A DNA stretch of 64,000 nt from positions 372,001-436,000 of the forward strand of contig NZ_JAHVHV010000002.1 of assembly GCF_019802085.1 (NCBI RefSeq). The letters run 5' to 3'. Under the pieces are notes generated by a model, which did not search any database, was not told where the DNA came from, and saw only the letters and a list, made by a program, of their open reading frames with translations. Positions 9,971 to 19,189 of this stretch are shown piece after piece. Each line of letters starts with the position of its first letter. Positions within the stretch are counted from its first letter, which is position 1. Origin of the DNA: Ferrimonas balearica. Its GTDB lineage: Bacteria > Pseudomonadota > Gammaproteobacteria > Enterobacterales > Shewanellaceae. Position numbers and translations under genes: made by a program.

Positions 9971-10447
9971 ATGGTGATGACCAGTGGTGGCCGGGAGTAC
10001 GGTTTCAACACCCCCCAACGGTTGTTCGTCGGCTACACCCTGGCGGTGCTGGTGGACCTGACGGTGCTCAACCTGTTCGTGGAGTACTGGTCATACGTGA
10101 TCATCGACTCCTTCACCATCTCACTGGCCGCCGCCATCCTGCTGCAGCTGCTGCTCAAGCTCTCCATCGGTGCCGAGAAGCGCCTGGCCGACTATTTCAA
10201 AGCCAAGCCGGGGCGGGCCCCCAAGATCTACCGGGCGCTGTGCAGCTACCTCATCCTGGTGGGCTCCAAGTTCGTGATGCTCGAAGCGATCGATCTGCTG
10301 TTTGGCCCCAGGGTGGAGTTTATCGGCCCGCTGAACGGGATCCCGGTCTTTTTCACGGTGATCTTCGCCATCATCGCCGCCGAGCTGCTGGTGGCCCGCA
10401 TCTACTTCGCCCTGGACGATCGCCCCAGGAACACCGTCACCGGCTAG
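9971..10447 (+). CDS. Conserved four-helix membrane protein of unknown function
   Basis: The 158-residue product starts at an ATG behind a good AAAGGAG site. It shows four hydrophobic segments (about 18-36, 44-66, 82-104, 115-140) and basic loops. No enzyme or transporter motif is recognised. A GC-rich hairpin without a T run begins at its stop codon (10447-10466) and may end transcription weakly. Confidence 0.7.
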   Translation: MVMTSGGREYGFNTPQRLFVGYTLAVLVDLTVLNLFVEYWSYVIIDSFTISLAAAILLQLLLKLSIGAEKRLADYFKAKPGRAPKIYRALCSYLILVGSKFVMLEAIDLLFGPRVEFIGPLNGIPVFFTVIFAIIAAELLVARIYFALDDRPRNTVTG

Positions 10448-10478
10448 GGCGCCAACCCTGGCGCCCCCCTAAGCGCGC

Positions 10479-12266
10479 TCAGCGGAACTGGGCGGAACTC
10501 ATCGCCATCAGGCTGTCGCCGTTTTGGGCCGCCAGGGCCCCATGGGCCTCGGCCCGGGGCAGCAGGCGCTTGAACACGAAGTGGGCGGTGTGCAGCTTGC
10601 CCTGGCGAAAATCCGCGTCCAGGGCCGGGCTTTGGTGGGCGGTGAGGGCCATCCTCAGCCACTGGTGGGCCAGCACCAGGTAGCCGGCAAACATCAGGTA
10701 ATCCACCGAGGCGGCGCCGATCTCATCGGGGTTGGCCTGGGCCCGGGCCGCGATGCCGCGGGTGAGATCGCCCCAGCGCTGCAACTGGCTCAACAGCTGG
10801 TCCCGCAGCGGGCTGAGGGTGTCGGGCAGGGTCTGGGCCAGCCAATACTGGGCCAGCTCGGCGCAGTAGCTCTCCAACAGGGCCCCCTGGCTGCCCAGCA
10901 CCTTGCGGGCCAGGAGGTCGAGGGCCTGGATCCCCGTGGTGCCCTCGTAGAGGCAGGAGATCTTGGTGTCCCGCATCAGCTGCTCCATGCCCCACTCGGC
11001 CACGTAGCCGTGGCCGCCGAACACCTGCACCCCCAAACTGGTGGCCTCAAACCCCATCTCGGTGAGAAACGCCTTGGCGATGGGGGTCAGCAGGCTGAGT
11101 CGGTCCGCCGCCCGCTGTTTGGCCTCGGCGCTGGCGCTCGGGCTCTTGCCGATGTCCACCCAGGTGGCCATCTCGTACACCAGGGCTCGGCCCCCTTCGG
11201 CCACCGCCTTTTGGGTCAGCAGCATGCGGCGCACGTCCGGGTGCACCAGGATCGGATCCGCGGCGTGTTCCGGCTCCTTGGCACCGCTTAGGGCCCGCAT
11301 CTGGCGCCGCTCCCGGGCGTAAGCCAGGGCCCCCTGGAAAGCCGCTTCGGCGGCGGCCACCCCTTCGGCGGCCACCCCCACCCGGGCGGCGTTCATAAAG
11401 GTAAACATGGCCTGGAGGCCGCGGTTGGGGGCCCCCAGCAGATGGCCGGTGGCGCCATCGAAGTTGATGACGCAGGTGGCGTTGCCGTGGATCCCCATCT
11501 TCTTTTCGAGGGCGCCGCAGTGGACGCCGTTGGGGCCGGTGAGCTTGCCGTCGTCGTCCACCTCCAGCTTGGGCACCAGGAACAGGGAGATCCCCTTGGT
11601 GCCCGCCGGGGCCCCTTCGATGCGGGCCAGGACGATGTGGACGATGTTTTCCGCCAGGTCGTGATCGCCGGAGGAGATGAAGATCTTGCTGCCCTGGAGG
11701 CGGTAGCTGCCGTCGGCCTGGGGGAGGGCCTTGGTGCGCAACAGACCCAGATCCGAGCCGCAGTGGGCCTCGGTCAGGCACATGGTGCCGGTCCACTCAC
11801 CGGAGACCAGCTTGGGCATAAAGCGCGCCTGAAGGGCCGCGTCGCCGTGGGCCATCAAGGTGGCCTGGGCGCCGTGGGTCAGGCCGGGGTACATGGCGAA
11901 GGCGTGGTTGGCGGCGGACTGCATCTCGGCGCAGACCAGGTTCAGCGAGTAGGGTAGCCCCTGACCACCGTACTGTACCGGCTGGGCCAAAGTGGGCCAG
12001 CCGGCCTCGACGTACTGTCGGTAGGCGTCCTGAAACCCGGTCGGGGTGATCACCTGGCCCTGCTCGATGCGACAGCCCTGCTCGTCGCCGATGCGGTTGA
12101 GCGGTGCCACCACCGATTCGGTGAACTTCGCCGCCTCCTCCAGCACCGCGTCCACCAAGTCCGGTGTGGCCTCCTCGTAGCCCAGCTGGGCGTAGTGCTC
12201 GGCACTGTCGAGCAGGCTGTGGAGGACAAACCGCATCTCGGTGAGGGGGGCCTGGTAGCTGGGCAT
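10479..12266 (-). CDS. Acyl-CoA dehydrogenase (long form with C-terminal extension)
   Basis: The 595-residue flavoprotein has the ACAD N-terminal, middle and C-terminal domains, plus an extra C-terminal helical region typical of the roughly 600-residue bacterial class. Visible motifs are [13 protein letters not shown] (middle domain, FAD contacts), [11 protein letters not shown] in the extension, and the C-terminal domain stretch [17 protein letters not shown] with the expected FAD-contact Arg/Asp. Members oxidise acyl-CoA to trans-2-enoyl-CoA and pass electrons to ETF. ATG 12266 follows AAAGGAG. Longer frames upstream lack a ribosome site. It is monocistronic here, so chain-length preference cannot be inferred from neighbours. 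Confidence 0.9.
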   Translation of the reverse strand: MPSYQAPLTEMRFVLHSLLDSAEHYAQLGYEEATPDLVDAVLEEAAKFTESVVAPLNRIGDEQGCRIEQGQVITPTGFQDAYRQYVEAGWPTLAQPVQYGGQGLPYSLNLVCAEMQSAANHAFAMYPGLTHGAQATLMAHGDAALQARFMPKLVSGEWTGTMCLTEAHCGSDLGLLRTKALPQADGSYRLQGSKIFISSGDHDLAENIVHIVLARIEGAPAGTKGISLFLVPKLEVDDDGKLTGPNGVHCGALEKKMGIHGNATCVINFDGATGHLLGAPNRGLQAMFTFMNAARVGVAAEGVAAAEAAFQGALAYARERRQMRALSGAKEPEHAADPILVHPDVRRMLLTQKAVAEGGRALVYEMATWVDIGKSPSASAEAKQRAADRLSLLTPIAKAFLTEMGFEATSLGVQVFGGHGYVAEWGMEQLMRDTKISCLYEGTTGIQALDLLARKVLGSQGALLESYCAELAQYWLAQTLPDTLSPLRDQLLSQLQRWGDLTRGIAARAQANPDEIGAASVDYLMFAGYLVLAHQWLRMALTAHQSPALDADFRQGKLHTAHFVFKRLLPRAEAHGALAAQNGDSLMAMSSAQFR

Positions 12267-12372
12267 GGCGCGCTCCTTTGCGTCGGGGGCCGTGGCTGGC
12301 CCGTCAGAATCAAACGTCCGTTTTAGCCCAAAGCTGCCAGAAGGTGGGGGCGGTTGCCATAGACGCGGCAAC

Positions 12373-12396
12373 AAAAAGCCCGGCACGGGGCCGGGC
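12373..12396 (-). terminator. cvfB terminator
   Basis: A 7 bp GCCCGGC stem (12378-12384 with 12390-12396) is followed on the minus strand by five T residues. It lies just beyond the cvfB stop. Confidence 0.75.
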
Positions 12397-12417
12397 GGGT
12401 GCAGCGAAGAGGGCGAC

Positions 12418-13251
12418 TCAGCGCAGCTCGATGCCGTCTTTCAAGATGGTGATGCGCTCGGCTTTGTAGAGGCCGCCGATGGTGCGCTTAAACACCCCTT
12501 TGGAGACGCCGAACAGGGCCTTGATGGTCTCGGGATCCGCTTTGTCGTTCAGCGGCGCAAAGCCCCCGGGCTGCTTGCGCAGGTAGGCGAGGATGGTCTC
12601 ACCCAGGGCATCCACCTGTTTGGCCACCGGCGGGTTGACGCTGACGTCCAGCCGGCCGCCCTCGCGCACCTTGGCGATGGTGCCGCTCATCCGCTGGCCG
12701 GGCTTCAGGGGTTTGAACACCGTGTTGTAGTAGATGACGCCCCAGTGGCGCTCGTTGACGATCGCCTTGTAGCCCAGATCGGATTTGCCGCCGATGGTGA
12801 CCCGCACGCTGTCGCCGACCTGGTAGTCCGCCGGGGTCTTATCCAGGAAGCGGTCCAGCTTGGCGCTGGCGGCGATGCGGTCGGTGTGCTGGTCGACGTA
12901 GAGGTACACCAGGTAGTAGCGGCCCGCTTCCATCGGCTGCTTCTGCTGGTTGAAGGGCACCAGCAGATCCTTATCCAGCCCCCAGTCCAAAAAGGCGCCC
13001 ACCCGACCCACCTCCTTGCACTTGAGGGAGGCGAACTGGCCCACCTTGGCCTTAGGGCGCTGGGTGGTGGCGATGAACTGGTCTTCGGAGTCCAGGTAGA
13101 GGAACACCTCCAGCTCGTCACCGGGCTGGGCGTCCTCGGGGGCCCACTTTTTCGGCAGCAGGATCTCACCGAGATCGCCGCCATCGAGGTAGAGGCCGAA
13201 GCCCACCCGCTTGACGACGGTGAGGGTGTTGGTTTGTCCGATGTTGACCAT
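12418..13251 (-). CDS. cvfB: CvfB-type S1 RNA-binding protein
   Basis: The 277-residue protein starts MVNIGQTNTLTVVKRVGFGLYL, shown here only as its opening, and contains three S1-like OB folds (about 1-65, 70-135, 145-215). A C-terminal winged helix (about 225-277, with KGVFKRTIGGLYKAERI) follows. This matches the CvfB/YitL family of conserved RNA-binding virulence regulators. The bacterial role is poorly defined outside Staphylococcus. It is followed by its own terminator. Confidence 0.88.
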   Translation of the reverse strand: MVNIGQTNTLTVVKRVGFGLYLDGGDLGEILLPKKWAPEDAQPGDELEVFLYLDSEDQFIATTQRPKAKVGQFASLKCKEVGRVGAFLDWGLDKDLLVPFNQQKQPMEAGRYYLVYLYVDQHTDRIAASAKLDRFLDKTPADYQVGDSVRVTIGGKSDLGYKAIVNERHWGVIYYNTVFKPLKPGQRMSGTIAKVREGGRLDVSVNPPVAKQVDALGETILAYLRKQPGGFAPLNDKADPETIKALFGVSKGVFKRTIGGLYKAERITILKDGIELR

Positions 13252-13311
13252 GCTGCGCTGCCTGAAAGGGGGAGTGGGCGCGAAGTATACCCGGTTTTGG
13301 CCGGGGCGTCG

Positions 13312-13968
13312 TCAGCCCTCGCTCTGCTTGGCCCCCACCAGACTGGCCACCACTACCGCCAGGTAGAAGGTGCCGGCGATCGCTTCCAGGTAGACCGCGG
13401 TCTGGGCGAAGGCGTGGGCCGGGGTGATCTCGCCAAAACCCAGGGTGGTCAGGGTGACGAAACTGAAGTAGACCGCCCGGTTGAAGTTGTCCGGCCAGGC
13501 CTTGGCCTCGATGCCGTTAAAGGCGGCGGGGGAGAGCTCCAGGATCAGCAGGTAGAGGATGGCCCAGATCAGCCCCAGCAGGAGGAACAGCGCCAGGGAG
13601 CCGATCACCTTGTTGCCGGTGATGCGGCCGGTGAACAGCACCTGGTGCACCGTGGCTTTGAAGGTGCCGATGAAGAACATCAGCATAAAGACCAGGCCCA
13701 GCAGATCGAACAGCTGAACGTGCAGCCAGCGCTTGAGCACCGCCAGCACCACCCACAGGCCCACCAGCAGCCAGAGGAAGCGGGACCAGCCCGGCTCGAA
13801 GCGCAGGCTGTAGATGCAGGTGGCGAAGGTCAGCAGGGTGACCAGCTGCAGGGTGATCTCCAAAGGCCCGCTGGGCAGCACCTGCTCCAGCGAGGAGCTG
13901 AGCAGCAGCAGGACCAGGGCGCCGGTGAGGTAGAAGCAGTTGTTCTCTTGATGGATCCGCCGCGTCAT
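13312..13968 (-). CDS. Potassium-channel-like membrane protein
   Basis: The 218-residue protein has six hydrophobic segments, the last two flanking a re-entrant pore loop with TTLGFGEI at residues 174-181. This corresponds to the K+ selectivity filter, with GFG replacing the canonical GYG, as in some bacterial two-pore-helix channels. No cytoplasmic RCK/TrkA_N domain is attached. It lies upstream of cvfB on the same strand but about 60 bp away, so cotranscription is possible. Confidence 0.8.
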   Translation of the reverse strand: MTRRIHQENNCFYLTGALVLLLLSSSLEQVLPSGPLEITLQLVTLLTFATCIYSLRFEPGWSRFLWLLVGLWVVLAVLKRWLHVQLFDLLGLVFMLMFFIGTFKATVHQVLFTGRITGNKVIGSLALFLLLGLIWAILYLLILELSPAAFNGIEAKAWPDNFNRAVYFSFVTLTTLGFGEITPAHAFAQTAVYLEAIAGTFYLAVVVASLVGAKQSEG

Positions 13969-14001
13969 CGCCAGAGTGTCCAGACCGGGTGTGGACCAAG
14001 T

Positions 14002-14694
14002 CTAGACGCTGGCCACCTCTTCGGGGGTCAGGGGGCGATACTGGCCCGGGGCCAGGGCCGAGTCCAGGCGGATCGTCCCCATGGCTTCCCGATGCAGGGC
14101 CAGCACCGGGTTGCGAAAGCGGCCGAACATCCGCTTGATCTGGTGGTAACGCCCCTCGTAGATGGTGAGCCGGCAGTGGCGTTCATCGAGGCGTTCCAGC
14201 TGGGCCGGCGAGGTGGTGACGTCCTCGAAGGGGAAGTGGATCCCCTCGGCAAAGACCCGCTCGGTGTCCGGGTGGATGGGGTGGGCCAGGGTGACCAGGT
14301 AGGTCTTGGGGGAGCGCCGCTCCGGTGCCGTGGCCCGACGGGACCACTGACCGTCGTTGGTCAGCAGCATCAAGCCGCTGCTGGCCCGATCCAGCCGGCC
14401 GCCGATGTGCAGCTGTTCGGCCAGGTCAGGCGGCAGCAGCCCCATCACCGTGGGGTGCACTGGATCGGCGGTGGCGCTCAGCACCCCCACCGGCTTGTGC
14501 AGCATCAGGTAGTGGGCCGGGGTGGCGGCCTGGATCACCTGGTCATCCACCGTCACGGCGTCGAAGGGACGCACCTCGGCGGTGGGGTCTGGGGTCACGG
14601 CGCCGTTGACCCGCACCCGGCCCTGGACCAGCAGGGTCAGGACGTGGCGGCGGCTCCATTGGGGGTGTTGGCACAGCAGGCGATCCAGTCTCAT
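14002..14694 (-). CDS. Pseudouridine synthase, RsuA/RluB/E/F family (first paralogue)
   Basis: The 230-residue protein has an N-terminal S4 domain (1-45, MRLDRLLCQ) and a PsuA catalytic domain. The catalytic Asp sits in [11 protein letters not shown] (about 98-108), and [12 protein letters not shown] is near the C-terminus. A second RsuA-type gene at 43786-44481 matches the 16S-specific enzyme better (it has the GVQLHSED element). This copy may therefore act on another uridine in 16S or 23S rRNA. It is divergent from epd. Confidence 0.82.
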   Translation of the reverse strand: MRLDRLLCQHPQWSRRHVLTLLVQGRVRVNGAVTPDPTAEVRPFDAVTVDDQVIQAATPAHYLMLHKPVGVLSATADPVHPTVMGLLPPDLAEQLHIGGRLDRASSGLMLLTNDGQWSRRATAPERRSPKTYLVTLAHPIHPDTERVFAEGIHFPFEDVTTSPAQLERLDERHCRLTIYEGRYHQIKRMFGRFRNPVLALHREAMGTIRLDSALAPGQYRPLTPEEVASV

Positions 14695-14790
14695 GTCGGT
14701 ATTATTTCATTCATCCGGGCCGCCGAGCCACGGGTTATGGTGGATTTGTTCGTTTCTATACGTAAATTTTCTCGACCCTATCGGTGGGAC

Positions 14791-14819
14791 TTTGGTAAGT
14801 GGCTGTTCTGAGCTAAAAT
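14791..14819 (+). promoter_or_regulatory. Candidate sigma70 promoter for epd-pgk-fba
   Basis: TTTGGT (14791-14796) and TAAAAT (14814-14819) are separated by exactly 17 bp. They lie 60 bp upstream of the epd start, in the AT-rich gap after the divergent pseudouridine synthase gene. Confidence 0.45.
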
Positions 14820-14878
14820 GGCGCCCGTTTTCAAACAGGATCCCTATCCCACCGACCAGGTGCCTCCACGAAGAGCTT

Positions 14879-15898
14879 ATGACCCTACGCGTCGCCATCA
14901 ACGGTTTTGGCCGCATCGGCCGTTCCACCCTGCGTGCCCTTTACGAGACCGGCCTGCGGGAGCAGATCCGCGTGGTGGCCATCAATGAGCTGGCCAAGCC
15001 GGAGGCGATCGCCCACCTGACCCAGTTTGACACCACCCACGGCCGCTTTGCCCAGCCGGTGAGCGTGGGCGAAGGCACCCTGAACGTCGGCGGCGACGCC
15101 ATCGCCCTGTACCACCAGAGCGACGTGGCCAGCCTGCCCTGGGGCGAGCTGGGGATCGATCTGGTGCTGGAGTGCTCCGGCGCCCTCAAGACCCGGGCCC
15201 AGTGCGAAGCCCACCTGGCGGCGGGGGCCAAGAAGGTGCTGATCTCCCACCCGGCGGACAGCGCCGTGGACGCCACCGTGGTGTTCGGGGTGAACGACGA
15301 CAGCCTGACCGGCCAGGAGACCATCGTCTCCAACGCCTCCTGCACCACCAACTGCTCGGTGCCGGTGATCACCCTGCTCAATGACCTGTTCGGCATCGAG
15401 CGCGGGGCCATCACCACCATCCATTCCGCCATGCACGATCAGCAGGTGATCGACGCCTATCACGACGATCTGCGCCTGACCCGGGCGGCCAGCCAGTCCA
15501 TCATCCCGGTGGACACCAAGCTGGCCCGGGGCATCGAGCGGATCCTGCCGAGCCTGCACAACAAATTTGAAGCCATCGCGGTGCGGGTGCCCACCACCAA
15601 CGTCACCGCCATGGATCTCTCCCTGACCCTGACCCAGCGGGTGGACATCGACACCGTCAACCGGGTGCTGGCGGAGGCCGCCCAGGGCCGGTTCCGAGGG
15701 ATCCTGAACTACACTGAGGCCCCACTGGTCTCCAGCGATTTCAACCACGATCCCCACTCCTGCGTGGTGGACGGCACCCAGACCCGGGTCTCCGATGGCC
15801 ACCTGGTGAAATTGCTGCTGTGGTGCGACAACGAATGGGGCTTCGCCAACCGCATGTTGGACACCGCCATGGCGATGGCGGCGACAGAATCTGAATGA
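14879..15898 (+). CDS. epd: D-erythrose-4-phosphate dehydrogenase
   Basis: The 339-residue product is the same length as E. coli Epd. The Rossmann loop NGFGRIGRS is at 8-16, and the catalytic Cys155 is in SNASCTTNC. It has Epd-type features such as [11 protein letters not shown] and FDTTHGRF. The enzyme oxidises erythrose-4-phosphate to 4-phosphoerythronate in the pyridoxal-phosphate route. ATG 14879 is chosen because it begins directly before the nucleotide-binding strand ([11 protein letters not shown]). It heads the conserved epd-pgk-fba operon. A GAPDH role is the alternative, but context and motifs favour Epd. Confidence 0.94.
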   Translation: MTLRVAINGFGRIGRSTLRALYETGLREQIRVVAINELAKPEAIAHLTQFDTTHGRFAQPVSVGEGTLNVGGDAIALYHQSDVASLPWGELGIDLVLECSGALKTRAQCEAHLAAGAKKVLISHPADSAVDATVVFGVNDDSLTGQETIVSNASCTTNCSVPVITLLNDLFGIERGAITTIHSAMHDQQVIDAYHDDLRLTRAASQSIIPVDTKLARGIERILPSLHNKFEAIAVRVPTTNVTAMDLSLTLTQRVDIDTVNRVLAEAAQGRFRGILNYTEAPLVSSDFNHDPHSCVVDGTQTRVSDGHLVKLLLWCDNEWGFANRMLDTAMAMAATESE

Positions 15899-15918
15899 CA
15901 TCTTACGAGGGAACCACC

Positions 15919-17097
15919 ATGACCGTACTCAAGCTGACCGATCAGGACCTGGCCGGCAAACGCGTGCTGATCCGCCAGGATCTCAACGTGCCGGTAAAGG
16001 ACGGCGTCGTCACCTCCGACGCCCGCATCCTGGCGTCCCTGCCCACCATCGAGCTGGCCCTCAAGGCCGGCGCCAAGGTGATGGTGATGTCCCACCTGGG
16101 CCGCCCCACCGAGGGGGAGTACGACGAGGCCTTCTCCATGGCTCCGGTGGTCAACTACCTCAAAGAGAAGCTGAACGCCCCGGTGCGTCTGGAGAAGGAC
16201 TACCTGAACGGCGTTGAGCTGGCGGACGGCGAGCTGGTGATCTTCGAGAACGTGCGCTTCAACCCGGGCGAGAAGAAGGACGACGAGGCGCTGTCCAAGG
16301 CCTACGCCGCCCTGTGCGATCTGTTCGTGATGGACGCCTTCGGCACCGCTCACCGGGCCCAGGCCTCCACCCACGGGGTGGCCAAGTTCGCCCCCATCGC
16401 CTGCGCCGGCCCGCTGCTGGCCGCGGAGCTGGACGCCCTGGGCAAGGCCCTGGACAACCCGGCCCGCCCCATGGTGGCCATCGTCGGGGGCTCCAAGGTC
16501 TCGACCAAGCTGACCGTGCTGGAGTCCCTGTCCCAGAAGGTGGACCAGCTGGTGGTGGGCGGCGGCATCGCCAACACCTTTATTGCGGCGGCGGGTCATC
16601 CGGTGGGCCAGTCCCTGTATGAAGCCGATCTTATCGACCAGGCCAAGGCCCTCACCGCCCAGGCCCAGAGCCGCGGCGGCGACATCCCGGTGCCCACCGA
16701 CGTGGTGTGCGGCACCCGCTTTGCCGAGGACGCCGAAGCCACCCTCAAGCCGGTGGCCGAGGTGGCCGACGACGACATGATCTTCGACATCGGCCCGGAT
16801 AGTGCCGAGGCCCTGGCCACCATCCTGAAAAACGCCGGCACCATCGTCTGGAACGGCCCGGTAGGGGTGTTCGAGTTTGACCAGTTCGGGGCCGGCACCC
16901 AGCGCATCGCCCAGGCGATCGCCGAGTCCGACGCCTTCTCCATTGCCGGGGGCGGTGACACCCTGGCGGCGGTGGACAAGTACGGCATCGCCGACAAAGT
17001 TTCCTACATTTCTACTGGAGGCGGTGCCTTCCTCGAGTTCCTCGAGGGCAAGACCCTGCCGGCGGTGGCCATGCTGGAACAGCGCGCCCAAGGCTGA
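15919..17097 (+). CDS. pgk: Phosphoglycerate kinase
   Basis: The 392-residue protein has the PGK signature [11 protein letters not shown] (about 18-28), the substrate-binding SHLGRP motif and VGGGIAN. The C-terminal ATP-site motif [11 protein letters not shown] is also present. It transfers phosphate between 1,3-bisphosphoglycerate and ADP in glycolysis. It starts 20 bp after epd behind a GAGG site. Two GC hairpins lie between its stop and fba. Confidence 0.96.
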   Translation: MTVLKLTDQDLAGKRVLIRQDLNVPVKDGVVTSDARILASLPTIELALKAGAKVMVMSHLGRPTEGEYDEAFSMAPVVNYLKEKLNAPVRLEKDYLNGVELADGELVIFENVRFNPGEKKDDEALSKAYAALCDLFVMDAFGTAHRAQASTHGVAKFAPIACAGPLLAAELDALGKALDNPARPMVAIVGGSKVSTKLTVLESLSQKVDQLVVGGGIANTFIAAAGHPVGQSLYEADLIDQAKALTAQAQSRGGDIPVPTDVVCGTRFAEDAEATLKPVAEVADDDMIFDIGPDSAEALATILKNAGTIVWNGPVGVFEFDQFGAGTQRIAQAIAESDAFSIAGGGDTLAAVDKYGIADKVSYISTGGGAFLEFLEGKTLPAVAMLEQRAQG

Positions 17098-17106
17098 ATC
17101 ATCAAG

Positions 17107-17154
17107 GCCCGCCGCAGTGAACGGCGGGCGAAGTGGGCACAGGAGGTGCCCGCT
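17107..17154 (+). promoter_or_regulatory. Twin intercistronic hairpins between pgk and fba
   Basis: The first stem pairs GCCCGCCG (17107-17114) with CGGCGGGC (17122-17129). The second pairs 17132-17140 with 17146-17154 through a GT wobble and a 5-base loop. Neither is followed by a T run, so they look like mRNA processing, stability or partial-pausing elements rather than a full terminator. Confidence 0.5.
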
Positions 17155-17189
17155 ATCCGTTTCTTTTCTATCTATTGGAGTCTGACAAC

Positions 17190-18257
17190 ATGGCATTGAT
17201 CTCTCTGCGCCAAATGCTCGATCACGCGGCGGAGCACAACTACGGCGTCCCCGCCTTTAACGTCAACAACCTGGAGCAGATGCGTGCGATCATGCAGGCC
17301 GCCGAGGAAACCGATTCCCCGGTGATCGTGCAGGCTTCCGCCGGCGCCCGTAAGTACGCCCGTCCCCAGTTCCTGCGCTACCTGATGAACGCGGCCCTGG
17401 AGCAGTACCCGGACGTGCCGGTGTGCATCCACCAGGACCACGGCACCTCGCCGGACGTCTGCCAGCGCTCCATCCAGATGGGCTTCAGCTCCGTGATGAT
17501 GGACGGCTCCCTGCGGGAAGACGGCAAGACCCCGGCCGACTACGGCTACAACGTCCAGGTGACTCAGCGCACCGTTGCCTTCGCCCACGCCTGTGGCGTG
17601 TCCGTTGAGGGCGAGATCGGCTGTCTGGGCAGCCTGGAAACCGGCATGGCTGGCGAAGAGGATGGCGTGGGCGCCGAAGGCGTACTGAGCCACGATCAGC
17701 TGCTGACCGATCCGGAAGAGGCCGCCCGCTTCGTGGCCGCCACCAAGGTGGATGCCCTGGCCATCGCCATCGGCACCAGCCACGGCGCCTACAAGTTCTC
17801 CAAGAAGCCCACCGGTGACGTGCTGCGCATCGACCGCATCAAGGAGATCCACGCCCGGATCCCGGACACCCACCTGGTGATGCACGGCTCCTCCTCCGTT
17901 CCCCAGGAGTGGCTGGAAGTGATCAACCAGTTCGGCGGCGAGATCCCGGAGACCTACGGTGTGCCGGTGGAAGAGATCGTCGAAGGGATCAAGTACGGCG
18001 TGCGCAAGGTGAACATCGATACCGATCTGCGCCTGGCCTCCACCGGTGCGGTGCGCAAGTTCCTGGCCGAGAACCCCTCCGAGTTTGACCCGCGCAAATT
18101 CCTCAAGGCCTCCATGGACGCCATGGCGGGGATCTGTAAGGACCGCTACGAGGCCTTCGGCTGTGCCGGTCAGGGCTCCAAGATCAAGCCGCTGTCCCTG
18201 CAGGCGATGTACAAGCGCTACCTGGCCGGCGAGCTGGACCCGAAAGTGCACATCTAA
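17190..18257 (+). CDS. fba: Class II fructose-bisphosphate aldolase
   Basis: The 355-residue zinc aldolase belongs to the Calvin-cycle-like class IIA/B group. Visible elements are [10 protein letters not shown], the zinc and catalytic segment HQDHGTS (81-87), EGEIGCLG and GTSHGAYK. It interconverts fructose-1,6-bisphosphate with DHAP and glyceraldehyde-3-phosphate. It is the last gene of the epd-pgk-fba cluster and is followed by a strong terminator. The start follows TTGGAG at 8 bp. Confidence 0.95.
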   Translation: MALISLRQMLDHAAEHNYGVPAFNVNNLEQMRAIMQAAEETDSPVIVQASAGARKYARPQFLRYLMNAALEQYPDVPVCIHQDHGTSPDVCQRSIQMGFSSVMMDGSLREDGKTPADYGYNVQVTQRTVAFAHACGVSVEGEIGCLGSLETGMAGEEDGVGAEGVLSHDQLLTDPEEAARFVAATKVDALAIAIGTSHGAYKFSKKPTGDVLRIDRIKEIHARIPDTHLVMHGSSSVPQEWLEVINQFGGEIPETYGVPVEEIVEGIKYGVRKVNIDTDLRLASTGAVRKFLAENPSEFDPRKFLKASMDAMAGICKDRYEAFGCAGQGSKIKPLSLQAMYKRYLAGELDPKVHI

Positions 18258-18273
18258 GACGAAAAAAAATCGG

Positions 18274-18304
18274 AAAACGCCTGCTTATGCAGGCGTTTTT
18301 TTTG
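18274..18304 (+). terminator. fba terminator
   Basis: An 11 bp perfect stem AAAACGCCTGC (18274-18284 with 18289-18299) has a TTAT loop and an eight-T tail. Confidence 0.9.
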
Positions 18305-18378
18305 TGCCTGTAACCTTAATGTTGGTAAAATGTTGGCGTTTCCGGGCGTCGTTTGACCCGGGTATTCAGGGAGTGAGC

Positions 18379-19116
18379 ATGAAATCCGTAACCATTACCT
18401 GCGCGGGCGTTCTGCTGGCGCTGGGCGCCACCTCTGCCCTGGCGGAGGAGCCGGCGCCGACCTTCAGCGGCGGAGCCGAACTGGGGGCCACCATCGTCTC
18501 GGGCAACACCGAAACCACCAACATCAAGGGCAAGATCGACGCCACCCACCTGATCGGCGATCTCAAGAACCAGTACCTGCTGGACATCCTCTATGCCGAG
18601 GACACCGGCGAGCGTTCCGGTGAACGCTACTACGCCCTCTACCAGGGGGACTACCCCTCCACCGGCAAGCAGTACGTCTTTGGCATGGTGGACGGCGAGA
18701 TCGACAAGTTCACCGACTACGACTACGTGGTCAGTGCCGCACTGGGTTACGGCCGTCGCATCATCGAGCAGGACACCATGACCCTGCTGGCCGAAGCCGG
18801 CCCCGGTTACAGCTACAAGAAGTACGACGACGACAAGCGTCCCGATGAGGACGACGAAAGCGACTTCATCGGCCGGGTCAAAGTGGATTTCTGGTGGAAG
18901 TTCTCTCAAAACGCCGAGTTTGGGCAGCTGGTGACCTCCAACATCGCCTTCGGTGAGGGCTCCACCATCACCCGGAGCGAAACCTACGTGACCGCCAACC
19001 TGGTGGGCAGCCTGGCGATGAAGCTCTCCTACAGCGTCAAGCACGACTCCAACCCGGGTCCGGACAACAAGAGCACCGACACCACCCTGGCGGCGACCCT
19101 GCTCTACAAGTTCTGA
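18379..19116 (+). CDS. Outer membrane beta-barrel protein, DUF481 (YdiY-like)
   Basis: The 245-residue protein has a clear signal peptide, cleaved near ALAEE (residues 22-26). Alternating amphipathic strands follow, ending in the LLYKF motif with a terminal Phe that the Bam machinery recognises. The GATIVSGNTETTNIKGK segment is typical of DUF481 barrels. An acid- or salt-induced role is known for some relatives only, so no function is assigned. It stands alone between terminators. Confidence 0.85.
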   Translation: MKSVTITCAGVLLALGATSALAEEPAPTFSGGAELGATIVSGNTETTNIKGKIDATHLIGDLKNQYLLDILYAEDTGERSGERYYALYQGDYPSTGKQYVFGMVDGEIDKFTDYDYVVSAALGYGRRIIEQDTMTLLAEAGPGYSYKKYDDDKRPDEDDESDFIGRVKVDFWWKFSQNAEFGQLVTSNIAFGEGSTITRSETYVTANLVGSLAMKLSYSVKHDSNPGPDNKSTDTTLAATLLYKF

Positions 19117-19134
19117 GCCTTCCTGGCGCCAACA

Positions 19135-19162
19135 AAAACACCGCCCTCGGGCGGTGTTTTTT
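19135..19162. terminator. Terminator after the DUF481 gene
   Basis: A 12 bp stem with a two-base loop (arms 19135-19146 and 19149-19160) has a T tail on the plus strand and A-rich flank for the converging sensor gene. Confidence 0.85.
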
Positions 19163-19189
19163 GTGCGTATTTGTCGCTGGCGGGCCCGT

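Noticed and set aside
12265-14811. 848-residue plus-strand frame over cvfB, the channel and the pseudouridine synthase
   Set aside because: It runs antisense across three recognisable genes on the minus strand and has no domains of its own.
14522-14878. Upstream in-frame extension of epd
   Set aside because: It overlaps the divergent pseudouridine synthase gene and its start. The nucleotide-binding strand begins at 14879, as in other Epd proteins.
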